Source: Siderastrea siderea (Eukaryota > Cnidaria > Anthozoa > Scleractinia > Rhizangiidae). From it: a stretch of 64,000 nucleotides of DNA. The stretch is from NCBI GenBank assembly GCA_964030785.1, contig OZ034970.1, forward strand, positions 2,473,911 through 2,537,910, given 5' to 3'. The notes below the pieces were generated by a model. It had not been told where the DNA came from. It saw nothing but the letters and a program-made list of their open reading frames with translations, and searched no databases. The translations under genes and the position numbers were made by a program. Positions 37,701-44,399 of this stretch are shown here, in pieces (the first letter of the stretch is position 1; every line of letters starts with the position of its first letter).

Positions 37701-40700
37701 AATTAGCATAACCTCATTAATTAATGTGATAAAGTTGTCATCCTCCGCCAGGCTGGCGTTAAATTTCCAAAAAGAAGGGCCGTGGTTTTGCTTACTTATA
37801 TTATTAAAATGAAGCACAATTGCCGAATGATCAGAATTTATGGAGGAGATAATATCAGTTATTTCAATGTCTTCCTGACAAGCGTCACTTATTAACCAAT
37901 AATCAAGTCTTCTTTGAATAAGCGGACGTTTTTGCCTCCAAGTATATCGTTTAGTTTCAGGATTTCTTATTCTCCATATGTCTACTAAATCAAAATCTAA
38001 ACACAAATCGCTGATATTTTTTGTGGAATCCTTTTTAGACGGGTTGCCAACAGAGCAGTCAAGATCGGTGTCGAGCGCAACATTAATTTAAAAGTCACCT
38101 CCGATAAAAATTTTGTGCTCTTTATCGGCGACAAGATTTTCAATGGTCTTATTAACGTTTCCAAAAAAATCACATTGCTCTTGCACCTTATTAGGTGCAT
38201 AAATATTTACAAGCAGGAAAGCTGAACTTTGTACTTCAGCTTCTATTATTAAGTAGCGCCCTTCATTATCGGCATTGACAGAGTTTAATTTGAAATCTAA
38301 ATCACTCCTTACTAGGGCCATTACTCCACAGCTACGATTAGTACCGTGTGAAAAGAAGAGCTTACCTTGCCACTGTGTTTTCCAGATGTCTTCAACTTCC
38401 ACCGTGCTGTATGTTTCTTGTAGAAATACAATGTCATATTTGCGTTCATTCAACCACATAAAAAGAGCCTTTCTTTTCTTTGTAGACCGAATCCCTCGAA
38501 CATTTAATGAAAGAAGTTTAAAATCAGCATATTCCTTCTCGAATGGAACAATTGATCATGAGATGGAATTGAAAGACTGCGCAAAAATGCGAAAAAAGGC
38601 GAAAGAGTGAAAAGAAAGTGAATTTATAATCTACCCGAGGTCTTTTGGGTCGCACGTTTTTAACACATTTAACACAAGACAAAGGAAGCTTCACTTTACA
38701 CATTAACACTAAACATAATAAGTAAGAGGCAGCAGATATTTTGTATCTATAGCGCTGCCTTAGGAATTCGAGGCTATTCATATGTATAATACCGTGCTCC
38801 CGCCCTAAACTAAAACAAAAGAACAGAGAGTTAACTAAAATAATTACCATAGCCCTGACAGTATACACAAAAACACATTAAATTGTTCATCTTGGAAGTG
38901 TTTGTCAAGCAAAGTTGATTTATAACGGAATCAGTTCGCCATCAATAAATAACTTATCTGGCTCGGGATTGCTGACAAAAGCCGTCTTCCCTTCTTCCCT
39001 TGCCTTTTTCATCCTAGGCCACTGGGTCTTCCTTCTATGCCTAATCTCGTCTGGGAAGTCCACGTAGACGTTCGGGTGAGTCTGGTCCTGAGATGGACTG
39101 TTTGTGGTGACATTGACTGACGTTTCGACAACCTGAGCGGAAGTCATCATCAGAGTCAAGTGAACTGTGAATCGTCAGTAGATGTTAAAAGTCTCTGGTC
39201 GTTGTCCTGATTGGTCGACGATCTCGTGATGTTATTGCAATTGGTCGTCTGTCAGTTAAAGGACCAATATCCCGTTACTGCGCATGCTCCAAACTTTGAT
39301 TTCCTGACAGGATGTCGCGAATTCAAAAGACGCGAGAAGTGATATAGAACCTTCAAAAATCCGTTTGCATCGTGCTCAGTTTAGTTCAATATTACCCTAA
39401 AGCTTCTTCCAGTTATAGATTAATGATATATAGTTTTCGTGAAGTTCCAATTTGTGTGAGATCGGGATTTTTTGGCGTTGTTTTCAATGCCGTTGGACGG
39501 AGGACCGAGAGGAGGGAAGCGCTATGGCGCCAGTCGAAGGTTTCTTTCTCCCGGCAGCCTCCATAAAAGCTCAGAAAATCGTGAAAGGAACAAGAAGAAA
39601 TGGAACTAGCAGCATACCAGAATATATATAAAGAAAGCAACCCATGAGACATGGAAACGACTGAAGGGATCAGTGGTGTCTGTATTCGACCGACACAGCC
39701 ATAAACTGATGGGTTGGAAGGCCTGCACGCTGCACGACTTCTACTTGTACTTGTACGCCGCGCCTTGTCTTGGTCTTTTGACCCATTTTGCTTCTTGTTT
39801 TTTTGCAGCGGGTTTAGAACGGAGGATTTTTAAATGTTGACTGAATCGAGCCGTTACAACTTAGGCGTCGCATTCTCGAGGTCATATCGAGGTCATATAA
39901 ACTGGTGGATTCTTGTGGCTTTCGTCGTTTGTTATTCTCCGTTGGTTTGCCTTCTGATCGTTTGTTAAGCGACTCAATATGGTTTTTATGCCGCTCTTGC
40001 ATAATAGGTACGTTGAATTTGGCTCATTTAGGAAATTTATGGGTTTTTCCGCCTCTCATGTTTATATTTTCGACAATAAAGGATCTGAAATATTTACTTG
40101 CAGCGTGACAAGTTTCCCTGCTGAAGTTTGTAACGCCGGGCTTGGCTTATTGTTTTTAATTCTGTTGCACTATTTTGTGTTTCGCATCACGCTCGGTTAA
40201 ATCTTTGTGTACAATCAGGGGCACCCGACTAGAAAATTTTAGCAAAATACTTGAAATATCAGTTCCTGCTTTATAAGATTGCTTCAGAGGTTTATAAAGG
40301 CATATTTGTGAAAGCTAATACGGATTGATCTGTTCGGATTTTTTAGCTGAATATTTAGGCGGCAGAAAATGTTAGGAAACAGAATCCTATCCGCGAATTT
40401 CCGAGCTGCTGATGGCTCAACGAAAATGCTAGCTGACCTTATTTTGCACTCTAAACGACATATTTGTCCCTCCAAAAACAATAGGAACTAATAAGTCCTC
40501 TTGTTACGAAAGTCCGACGTGATGTTTCGCCAAAGAAATCTCTAGCTTTCACTGCAATTAAATCGGAAAATCTCCGGTGATTTATATTTTGTGTTTCGCA
40601 TCATGGATTGCGATCTATAGACCCTTTTTGTCAAGGAATTTAAGTTGTAGCTTCCTTGGAGCTATAAAACGCGAGCAAATATTTAAATGGCGGATGTAAA

Positions 40701-43700
40701 CAGCGGATCACCGCGTGGGCCGCGTGGTAATCTTGTCACCTCAATGTGACTGTTCTATTGTTTTTTTGAAAGACAACAGCTGACGTTCACGCGTGCGCAT
40801 TATCGGGATAGTGTCCCTTTAAGCCGTGATATTATTGGCTGTGAAGACTGTTAAGCGTGATTGGGGCGTTTCCATCCGTCTTTTGTTAGTGAAATGTGCG
40901 TTGGTCTATTGTTACTCAAATAGGCCGGTTTGTCTATTGTTTGTCTGTCTTGTTATTGTCGGCAATCAGTCGTTTGTAAGGTGAGGTAGCTGATGGCAAC
41001 GGTTCAGTGGTATTTGTTCTAAGTTAGTAAACCAGCTTTCCAGAGTGATTCGTTGATAGTAGTCCGTAATGTAGGTAACGTAATCAGCAGTGTCCCAGTC
41101 GATTTTGCGGTTTGTTTTTAAATGGTGCTCAGCAATGTGATTGTTGATATAAACTGCTCCTTGTCTGTCGCTCGGCTTGTCTTTGTCTTAAACGTTCGCG
41201 GATGTTGTATGGTTGTAGGACTCGTGCGATAATTTCAGAAGTCCCTTTGATGTAAGGTATGGTTGCAGTAGTGACAGGTGTCGCGTCAGTGTTCGTAGCG
41301 TTCGGTTCGGAGTTTCTGTAAGTGTTGCGACTAATAAAGTCCTGGCTGTAATTGTTCTCGTTGAAACCGTTGTCCAAGTACTTGATTTCGTCCGTTAAGC
41401 TGTCGGGTAAGTCACAAACTAGTTGCGCGCGTCTTGTCAAGGTCCGTATAGTCAGGTCGTAGCTTTGTGAGAAGTAGGGTTGTAAGATGATCGGTCGAGT
41501 AGTCTGTCAGTATGTGTCAGTTTTCTGAAAATTGTCGTTCGTAGTTTGCTATTGTCGCGGATAACTAAGCAGTCTAGAAAACTAAGGTAAACTGTATGTC
41601 GGCGTATTGTCCGTTGAGGTGTTTGTGAAAATCGTCAATTTTGTCTACGAAAGTGACTACGACTATCCGGACTACGACTATACGAACCTTGACAAGAAGC
41701 GCGCAACTGGTTTGTGATCATGACTTGTTACTCCTGCAACCATACCTTACCTCAAAGGGACTTCTGAAACTATCGCACGCCTACAACCCTACAACATCCG
41801 CGTTGCTCACAAACCTATCACTACTTTACGACAGCTACTGACGAACGTTAAAGACAAAGACGAACCGGGCGACAGACAGGGAGCAGTTAATAAGATCAAA
41901 TGCTGCGACTGCCAGGACACTTATATTGGTGAGACTGACAGGAATTTGAACATCCGACTGACTGAACACAAACGAGCGACTAGAAATGGTGATATCAACA
42001 ATCACATTGCTGAGCACCATTTAAAAACAAACCACAGAATCGACTGGGACTCTGCTGAATGCGTTACCTACAGTACGGACTACTATCAACGAATCACTCT
42101 GGAAAGCTGGTTTACTCACTTAGAACAAATACCACTGAACCGTTGCCAACAGTTACCTGCACCTTACAAACAACTAATTGCCGACAATAACAAGACAGAC
42201 AATAGACAAACCGACCTATTTGACTAACAATAGACCAACGCACATTTCACTAACAAAAGACAGATCGAAACGCACCAATCACGTTTAACAGTCTTCACAG
42301 CCAATAACATCACGGCTTAACTGACAGACGACCAATAACATCACGAGATCGCCGACCAATCAGGACAACGACTAGAGACTTATAACATCTACTGACGATT
42401 CACAGTTCAGTCTTGACTCTGATGATGACTTCCGCTCAGGTTGTCGAAACGTCAGTCAATGTCACCACAAACAGTCCTTCTCAGGACTACACTCACCCGG
42501 ACGATCATAATTTACCGACTTATGACTCGTATATACTAAGAATTCATTTTTGCTATACATATAACATACAGCAAAAATGAAGTATAGTCTTGTATTTCTG
42601 TCTACGTGGACCTATAGAATCACAGTCGCTGCATAGTTATGCCCCATTATGCCCATTTATTATATGGCTAGAGCTTGTAAATATATAACGCGCGCTGTGA
42701 TTGGCCAATAATCGGGGCCGAATTTTCCCGTTATGCCTACGGGCATTATGAGCGACGTTAATGCCCGGCTGGTAAAGCGAAAATATAGAAAATGTCAAAG
42801 TACATTTAATTCAAATAGCTGGAATGATTTCAAGCTAAATGAAAAGAGACCGTCTCTTTGAACGTTTTTACTTTTTCTTGTGCGATATACAATTTTTGTG
42901 TGGAATAGAACTACTGAGTTTTGACTGCTTTCCAGTAAACTGTTTCATTCATCCCAATCCGCCACGGATCATTTTTCAAGCAATAAGGTGTTAGCACAGC
43001 CATATAATTAGCTTCTCATTAACTCTCACAACTGAGCTGGGGACCGTACTGGGAGAATATTGCCCTCAGTCTTTCTTGTACGGACCTCGCTTCGTTCGGT
43101 TCGTACCAGAAAGACCTCAGACAATATCCTCCAGTTAAGGCCATCGCGCTCGGTTAATAAAAAGTAAATCAAAAGCGTTTTTATTTTTACTTCTAGTCAT
43201 CAACAATTCAAAACGTCGTCTAAATCACACAAATTACATTCTCGGAGACTTTAAAGATCTCTAACATTTAAAAATAATGTTGTATTGGGCATGAGCAATG
43301 CCTCATGCTGCAGCCCAGACTTGTTTCGACCTTATGCCAAGGACCTAGACCCAATTTACGGCAAGAACGTCATGCTAGCGCACATATACGGCACTAATAA
43401 CATTACAATCCTATATGAATATATACACCAACTGATTAACGCACCTACCTCCACTAACACACACTTTCCTTTACTTGTACTCACTTTCCTTCATTTGTAC
43501 TCACTTTCCTTCATTTGTACTCACTTCCCTTCACTTGTAGTTACTTACCTTCACATTAGTGCCTTATATGTGGGCTAGCATGACGTTCTTGCCCTATATG
43601 TGGGCTAGCATGACGTTCTTCCCCAATTTACGCCTTTTTCGTCGCTATTATCCCGGCATAATGCTCGATTCTCTCGCGTCACTGTTATGCTCACAATTAT

Positions 43701-44021
43701 GTCGGCATAATGTGATCAGTCCTACATTCATACGCAGTTTGAGAACACGGTTCGTCAAGTTTTTGGCGCATTCAGAAACATTTTTGTTAATGTCGATTTT
43801 TTTTTGCCTTTTTCTAGATGTGTCCGAGGGAGGATACTGATTATCAGGGATCACAGCTGCAAGAGCTGAAAGCTGATCTTGAATCTCAACTTACCGATGT
43901 GAAATCTGAACTTGCCGAGGTCAAATCTGATCTTGACTCTAAACTTGTCACAGTAACTAGAAGCCTGGAAGAGAAACTTGATGCTGTGCTGACAAAGTTG
44001 GGCGAGAAGGACATGAAATAA
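22487..44021 (+). CDS. TRP-channel-like C-terminus fused to a SPRY domain and a coiled coil (3' part of gene, six exons)
   Basis: The proposed exons are 22487-22757, 27408-27554, 30780-30881, 32719-32887, 33885-34099 and 43818-44021. Every intron begins GT and ends AG, and the phase (0,0,0,1,0) is maintained to a TAA stop, giving about 368 visible residues. In order, these encode a TRP-box-like segment (EWAFQKA followed by PIPVPFNII), a helical linker, a SPRY domain (GYHTDD, RGDVIRCSVMF, FTVNG and LYPYIAF), and a heptad-rich tail. In TRP channels the TRP box follows the last membrane helix on the cytoplasmic side. SPRY domains are protein-binding modules. The fused product would therefore be a channel with a cytoplasmic protein-interaction tail. 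The pore and membrane exons were not found upstream. The exon at 27408 begins with ATG, so a separate SPRY/coiled-coil gene starting there is the main alternative. Confidence 0.6.
23390..23983 (+). pseudogene. Penelope-like element fragment with GIY-YIG endonuclease domain
   Basis: The 93-codon frame at 23702-23983 carries CYISETTHYFSSRVRKHL, the degenerate form of the GIY-YIG core (CY.GET..hl..R..EH) seen in PLEs, and ends with a PLE-like WEKPVLN tail. Upstream, in another frame, lie SSFKIRNLFSVKDSVP and VIYKFACASC, which normally precede the endonuclease. At least one frameshift separates them at about 23710. The copy lies in the first visible intron of the host gene and is truncated at its 5' side. 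Confidence 0.75.
24598..24664 (+). CDS. Candidate 67-nt cassette exon, out of phase with the main model
   Basis: A strong pyrimidine tract and TTCACAAG acceptor precede it, and an ACAA/GTAAGG donor follows. Joined to the 22487-22757 exon it encodes MSTKVLLDSYRLKYGDFF and more. Because it is 67 nt, joining it to the exon at 27408 shifts the frame and reaches a TGA after four codons. It could be a regulatory (poison) exon giving a channel tail without SPRY, an exon that needs an unseen partner of 3n+2 length, or a chance signal. Confidence 0.4.
24900..25443 (+). repeat. Possible PLE 3' tail and flanking fragment
   Basis: Sequence at 25350-25400 reads CCTAATGAAGACTAGCACTA, then a GTCGAAACGTGGCG word. 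This resembles the tail region of other PLEs in this window, where GATGATGACTTC is followed by GTCGAAACGTCA. A short frame at 25100-25291 and a mirror frame on minus have no domain. Assignment rests on this short similarity only. Confidence 0.3.
25444..27070. mobile_element. TTAA-flanked foldback transposon with arms over 0.5 kb
   Basis: The ends are TTAAGAGTTTGTACGGAAAT and, read from the right on the other strand, TTAAGAGTTTGTATGAAAAT. Pairing continues for more than 500 bp per side, through the GGTCTTTGGTCTACCTCTGG region, to about 26105 on the left and 26485 on the right. A 93-bp MITE interrupts only the left arm. There is no transposase. Arms differ by scattered substitutions and small indels. 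Confidence 0.85.
25971..26063. mobile_element. hAT-like 93-bp MITE nested in the foldback arm
   Basis: The ends CTACCCTGCGTACCAGAGG and the reverse complement of CCTCTGGCACCCAGGGTA are inverted repeats of about 20 bp. The octamer AGGACTAT flanks both sides (25963-25970 and 26064-26071), the duplication length typical of hAT transposition. The matching place in the right arm of the foldback, near 26510-26530, lacks the insert and has only one related site. Confidence 0.85.
27408..27554 (+). CDS. Exon: helical linker of the TRP/SPRY gene
   Basis: Encodes 49 residues including SIDKLNKVLDDTANTESMMN and NQVLYRIFTNQQG, with heptad-like spacing of hydrophobic residues suggesting a short helix or coiled coil. 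Acceptor GTGACAG and donor GAG/GTACAG are canonical, and the exon is an exact multiple of three. It joins the TRP-box exon in phase 0. Its first codon is ATG, so it could instead start a shorter protein. Confidence 0.6.
27741..27942. mobile_element. MITE carrying a tRNA-like core
   Basis: The ends are 29-bp inverted repeats (27741-27769 and 27914-27942) differing at one position, with core GTGAAGATCATCGCAGTGAA. Between them lies a 73-nt minus-strand tRNA-like sequence. The combination looks like a mobile element that captured a tRNA gene or uses a tRNA-type internal promoter. Confidence 0.75.
27816..27888 (-). tRNA. tRNA-like sequence (GGT, Thr-type anticodon position), probably not functional
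   Basis: Read on minus, it begins GGCTTGA and ends TCAAGCC, a perfect 7-bp acceptor stem. A GGTTCGATTCC T-loop (B box) and a TAGGTCAGTTGGTTAGAGC D-arm (A box-like) are present. Against function, position 11 is G opposite G24, the base before the anticodon is C instead of T, and the last anticodon-stem pair is A-C. It sits within a MITE, so it is likely a tRNA-derived repeat. Confidence 0.6.
27995..28240. mobile_element. TTAA-flanked MITE, 246 bp
   Basis: The left end TTAAAGGAGCTACGTCACGG and the right end, read on the opposite strand, TTAAAGGAGCTATGTCACGT match over about 19 bp with one mismatch. Both termini are TTAA. There is no coding capacity. It lies 52 bp from the preceding MITE, in the intron between the linker exon and the first SPRY exon. 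Confidence 0.85.
28858..28993. mobile_element. Small inverted-repeat element (TTACCTCGGTGTAAGAACCTG termini)
   Basis: ACCTCGGTGTAAGAACCTG at the left is exactly inverted by CAGGTTCTTACACCGAGGT at the right, about 95 bp apart. Its right end is split by the 28994-30503 element: the sequence after that element resumes as AGGTAAA, restoring the TTTACC/GGTAAA symmetry. Confidence 0.65.
28994..30503. mobile_element. DNA element with subterminal arrays of CCATAAATGTAATA and a 5-bp target duplication
   Basis: Termini TGTATCACC and GGTGATACA are inverted. The pentamer AGGTA flanks both sides (28989-28993 and 30504-30508). About nine copies of CCATAAATGTAATA with variable spacers lie inside the left end (29002-29190). 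The reverse complement TATTACATTTATGG recurs inside the right end (30320-30495). Such subterminal repeats commonly bind transposases. The middle has short frames but no transposase I recognise. The superfamily is unresolved. Confidence 0.7.
30427..30680 (+). repeat. 127-bp tandem duplication at the right end of the element
   Basis: Two adjacent copies, each starting near TACATTTATGGTTGATTTTT and ending at GGATTCTGCGAAAT, are identical by eye. Each contains the right terminus of the preceding element plus about 50 bp of flank. The duplication therefore happened after insertion. It ends 100 bp before the first SPRY exon. Confidence 0.85.
30780..30881 (+). CDS. Exon: start of SPRY domain
   Basis: Encodes 34 residues including LLVIKGNTRETLSFRVLYEG and ERSFFG, an alternating beta-strand pattern. 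The acceptor TGCTTTCAG and donor GGC/GTAAGT are both strong, and length is a multiple of three. The open frame continues past the donor to 30977 but loses SPRY-like character there, which supports splicing. Confidence 0.7.
30882..32718. other. Intron between the first two SPRY exons, nothing else recognised
   Basis: About 1.8 kb with short frames only and a CTCCCCGGGG palindrome near 31625. No transposon termini could be paired. Confidence 0.5.
32719..32887 (+). CDS. Exon: central SPRY domain
   Basis: Encodes VMILESGDTRWFGMGVV, then LHKFPGFEDGTVGYHTDD, then LIFDGRTPAEGKKTT. The G.G...Y...FPG(W/F)..G..GYH.DD layout is the hallmark of SPRY domains. The acceptor is ATTTTAAG and the donor is ACTACAG/GTGAGG, ending in phase 1. 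Confidence 0.85.
33885..34099 (+). CDS. Exon: C-terminal half of SPRY domain
   Basis: Starts in phase 1 after CTCACATAG, completing a Gly codon shared with the previous exon. It encodes RRGDVIRCSVMFDDEKEE, then VVFTVNG, then KLYPYIAFLYENSVLAK. These correspond to the canonical GDVIGC, FT.NG and LYP.I.F strands. The Gly of GDVIGC is Arg here. Donor AAG/GTAAAA, phase 0. Confidence 0.85.
34250..34410. repeat. GC-rich inverted-repeat patch
   Basis: TACGTCCTGCCTCGCCCCAG near the left and GCGCCTGGGGACGT near the right are partly complementary around a GC-rich middle, unlike the AT-rich intron around it. It may be a degenerate MITE adjacent to the PLE tail. Confidence 0.35.
34510..34522. repeat. 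13-bp target-site duplication, LINE 3' side
   Basis: CGTTCGGGTGAGT is repeated exactly at 39069-39081 on the other side of the LINE. It belongs to the PLE tail, where the plus-strand PLE copy has the related unsplit word CACCCGGACG near 42495. Confidence 0.85.
34745..38535 (-). pseudogene. Dead LINE ORF2: endonuclease-reverse transcriptase-CCHC-type zinc knuckle
   Basis: The endonuclease begins LLSLNVRGIRSTKKRK, with FLQET, FIGGDF and INSDHSAIVLHF marking the APE-like catalytic blocks. The reverse transcriptase shows NKSPGEDGLTVEFYKAFW, WRPISLINVDVK, DFKKAFDSV and the catalytic FADD at about 36408-36419. The C-terminal C..C(7)H-type motif is near 35075-35115. Damage includes an in-frame TAA right after GGDF (38088), TAG replacing a probable Trp (37422), a stop at 36234, and frameshifts near 35850 and 35115. 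It lies antisense in the last intron of the TRP/SPRY gene. Confidence 0.9.
38935..39068 (-). pseudogene. C-terminal remnant of LINE ORF1
   Basis: The peptide VYVDFPDEIRHRRKTQWPRM and DKLFIDGELIPL parallels the end of the other LINE's ORF1 (DLPTEIVKRRRAQ and DKLYIRGRLWPV). The upstream open frame continues into PLE tail sequence as an artefact of the insertion junction, so the 79-codon frame starting at 39159 is chimeric. Confidence 0.8.
39069..39081. repeat. 13-bp target-site duplication, LINE 5' side
   Basis: Exact copy of CGTTCGGGTGAGT at 34510-34522, joining PLE sequence on its far side. Confidence 0.85.
39256..40822. mobile_element. TTAA-flanked DNA transposon inserted in the minus-strand PLE
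   Basis: TTAA occurs at both ends (39256-39259, 40819-40822). The inward ends TTAAAGGACCAATATCCCG and, from the right, TTAAAGGGACACTATCCCG are inverted repeats continuing into a GCGCATGC/GCGCACGC word. The intact PLE copy at about 42315 reads CACGGCTTAACTGACAG, exactly the sequence obtained by deleting this element and one TTAA. Internal frames, the longest 73 codons (39979-40200), have no transposase signature. Confidence 0.9.
41641..42525 (+). pseudogene. Penelope-like element, plus strand, 5'-truncated, GIY-YIG endonuclease
   Basis: The frame from about 41792 to 42227 encodes LQPYNIRVAHKPITTLRQLL, then KCCDCQDTYIGETDRNLNIR with LTEHKRATRNGD, then WFTHLEQIPLNRCQQLPAPY and a stop after QTDLFD. 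CxxC, the GIY-YIG-like DTYIGET core, the catalytic-type Arg and the EH motif are visible. Upstream, TIRTLTRSAQLVCD is in another frame, so the copy is broken. The 3' tail contains the GATGATGACTTCCGCTCAGG region. It abuts the minus-strand copy head-to-head near 41640. Confidence 0.85.
42526..43817. repeat. Intronic repeat patch: direct and inverted copies and a short tandem array
   Basis: GTGGGCTAGCATGACGTTCTT occurs in tandem at about 43568 and 43599, and an inverted relative (AAGAACGTCATGCTAGCGCA) lies near 43364. A 21-bp tandem array based on CACTTTCCTTCATTTGTACT spans about 43465-43550. A TATGCCCATT/GGGCATTA-rich segment lies at 42640-42770. These look like degenerate transposon ends, but I could not pair complete termini. 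Confidence 0.5.
43818..44021 (+). CDS. Terminal exon: C-terminal coiled coil of the TRP/SPRY gene
   Basis: A long T-rich tract ending TTTTTCTAG precedes the exon, which continues the SPRY exon in phase 0. It encodes 67 residues and a TAA stop. The stretch LQELKADLESQLTDVKSELA and its continuation repeat leucine/valine at heptad spacing with charged residues between, a clear coiled coil likely to drive oligomerisation. TRPM- and TRPC-type channels also often end in coiled coils. Confidence 0.75.
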   Translation: MCPREDTDYQGSQLQELKADLESQLTDVKSELAEVKSDLDSKLVTVTRSLEEKLDAVLTKLGEKDMK

Positions 44022-44372
44022 ATGAACGATCCAGCCAACCAACCGACTAAAGAATAAACGAGTGAGTGAAACCAAAGGAAGACGACTTCGAGCGATTATG
44101 ATATATTTAAGAAATAGAAGATGTCCCGCGTGCTTATGTAACATTATTATATAGACAAGAGTGTTTTAGTGGTCAGATATTGGAAAATAGACTACTCGTA
44201 AAGTTCATACGAAACTACATCTGGGACTCGAGTGACGTATTTTCCATATCCTCACTAGTGAAGATATCGACGACGTCATTTCCCGCTTTTAAACTGTTGT
44301 TTGTGCGAAAATGCTCTTGTCTGTATAATAAAAAGACAATGACAAAGCAATATATTGTTTTTACCACTCGAA

Positions 44373-44378
44373 AATAAA
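44373..44378 (+). terminator. Polyadenylation signal AATAAA
   Basis: AATAAA lies about 350 nt after the stop codon of the terminal exon, a plausible 3' UTR length. A second A-rich candidate (ATAATAAAAAG) is near 44326. Confidence 0.5.
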
Positions 44379-44399
44379 ATTCATATCTTCGCGCCGCCA

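Larger units (their letters stand above)
34523..39068 (-). mobile_element. L1/Tx1-type LINE, 5'-truncated in ORF1, inserted in the PLE
   Basis: It is a 4.5-kb minus-strand retrotransposon bounded by a 13-bp target duplication. From its 5' side it has the C-terminal end of ORF1 (about 38935-39068), a spacer, then ORF2 with endonuclease, reverse transcriptase and zinc-knuckle regions (38535 to 34745), and a T-rich plus-strand (A-rich sense) 3' end. The 5' truncation and target duplication are typical of target-primed reverse transcription. Confidence 0.85.
34450..41640 (-). mobile_element. Penelope-like element, minus strand, split by a LINE and a TTAA transposon
   Basis: The PLE pieces are 40819-41640 (degenerate RT thumb with TIRTLTRRAQLVCD and a deleted GIY-YIG region), 39069-39259 (3' untranslated region) and about 34450-34522 (extreme 3' tail). 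A LINE occupies 34523-39068 and a TTAA element 39260-40818. Joining these pieces in order gives the same sequence order as the plus-strand PLE copy at 41641-42525. The endonuclease reading frame is broken after LQPYNIRE by a deletion. Confidence 0.8.

Noticed and set aside
38920..39159. An independent small host protein on the minus strand
   Set aside because: Its first half is PLE tail and its second half is the end of a LINE ORF1, so the frame is created by the insertion junction.
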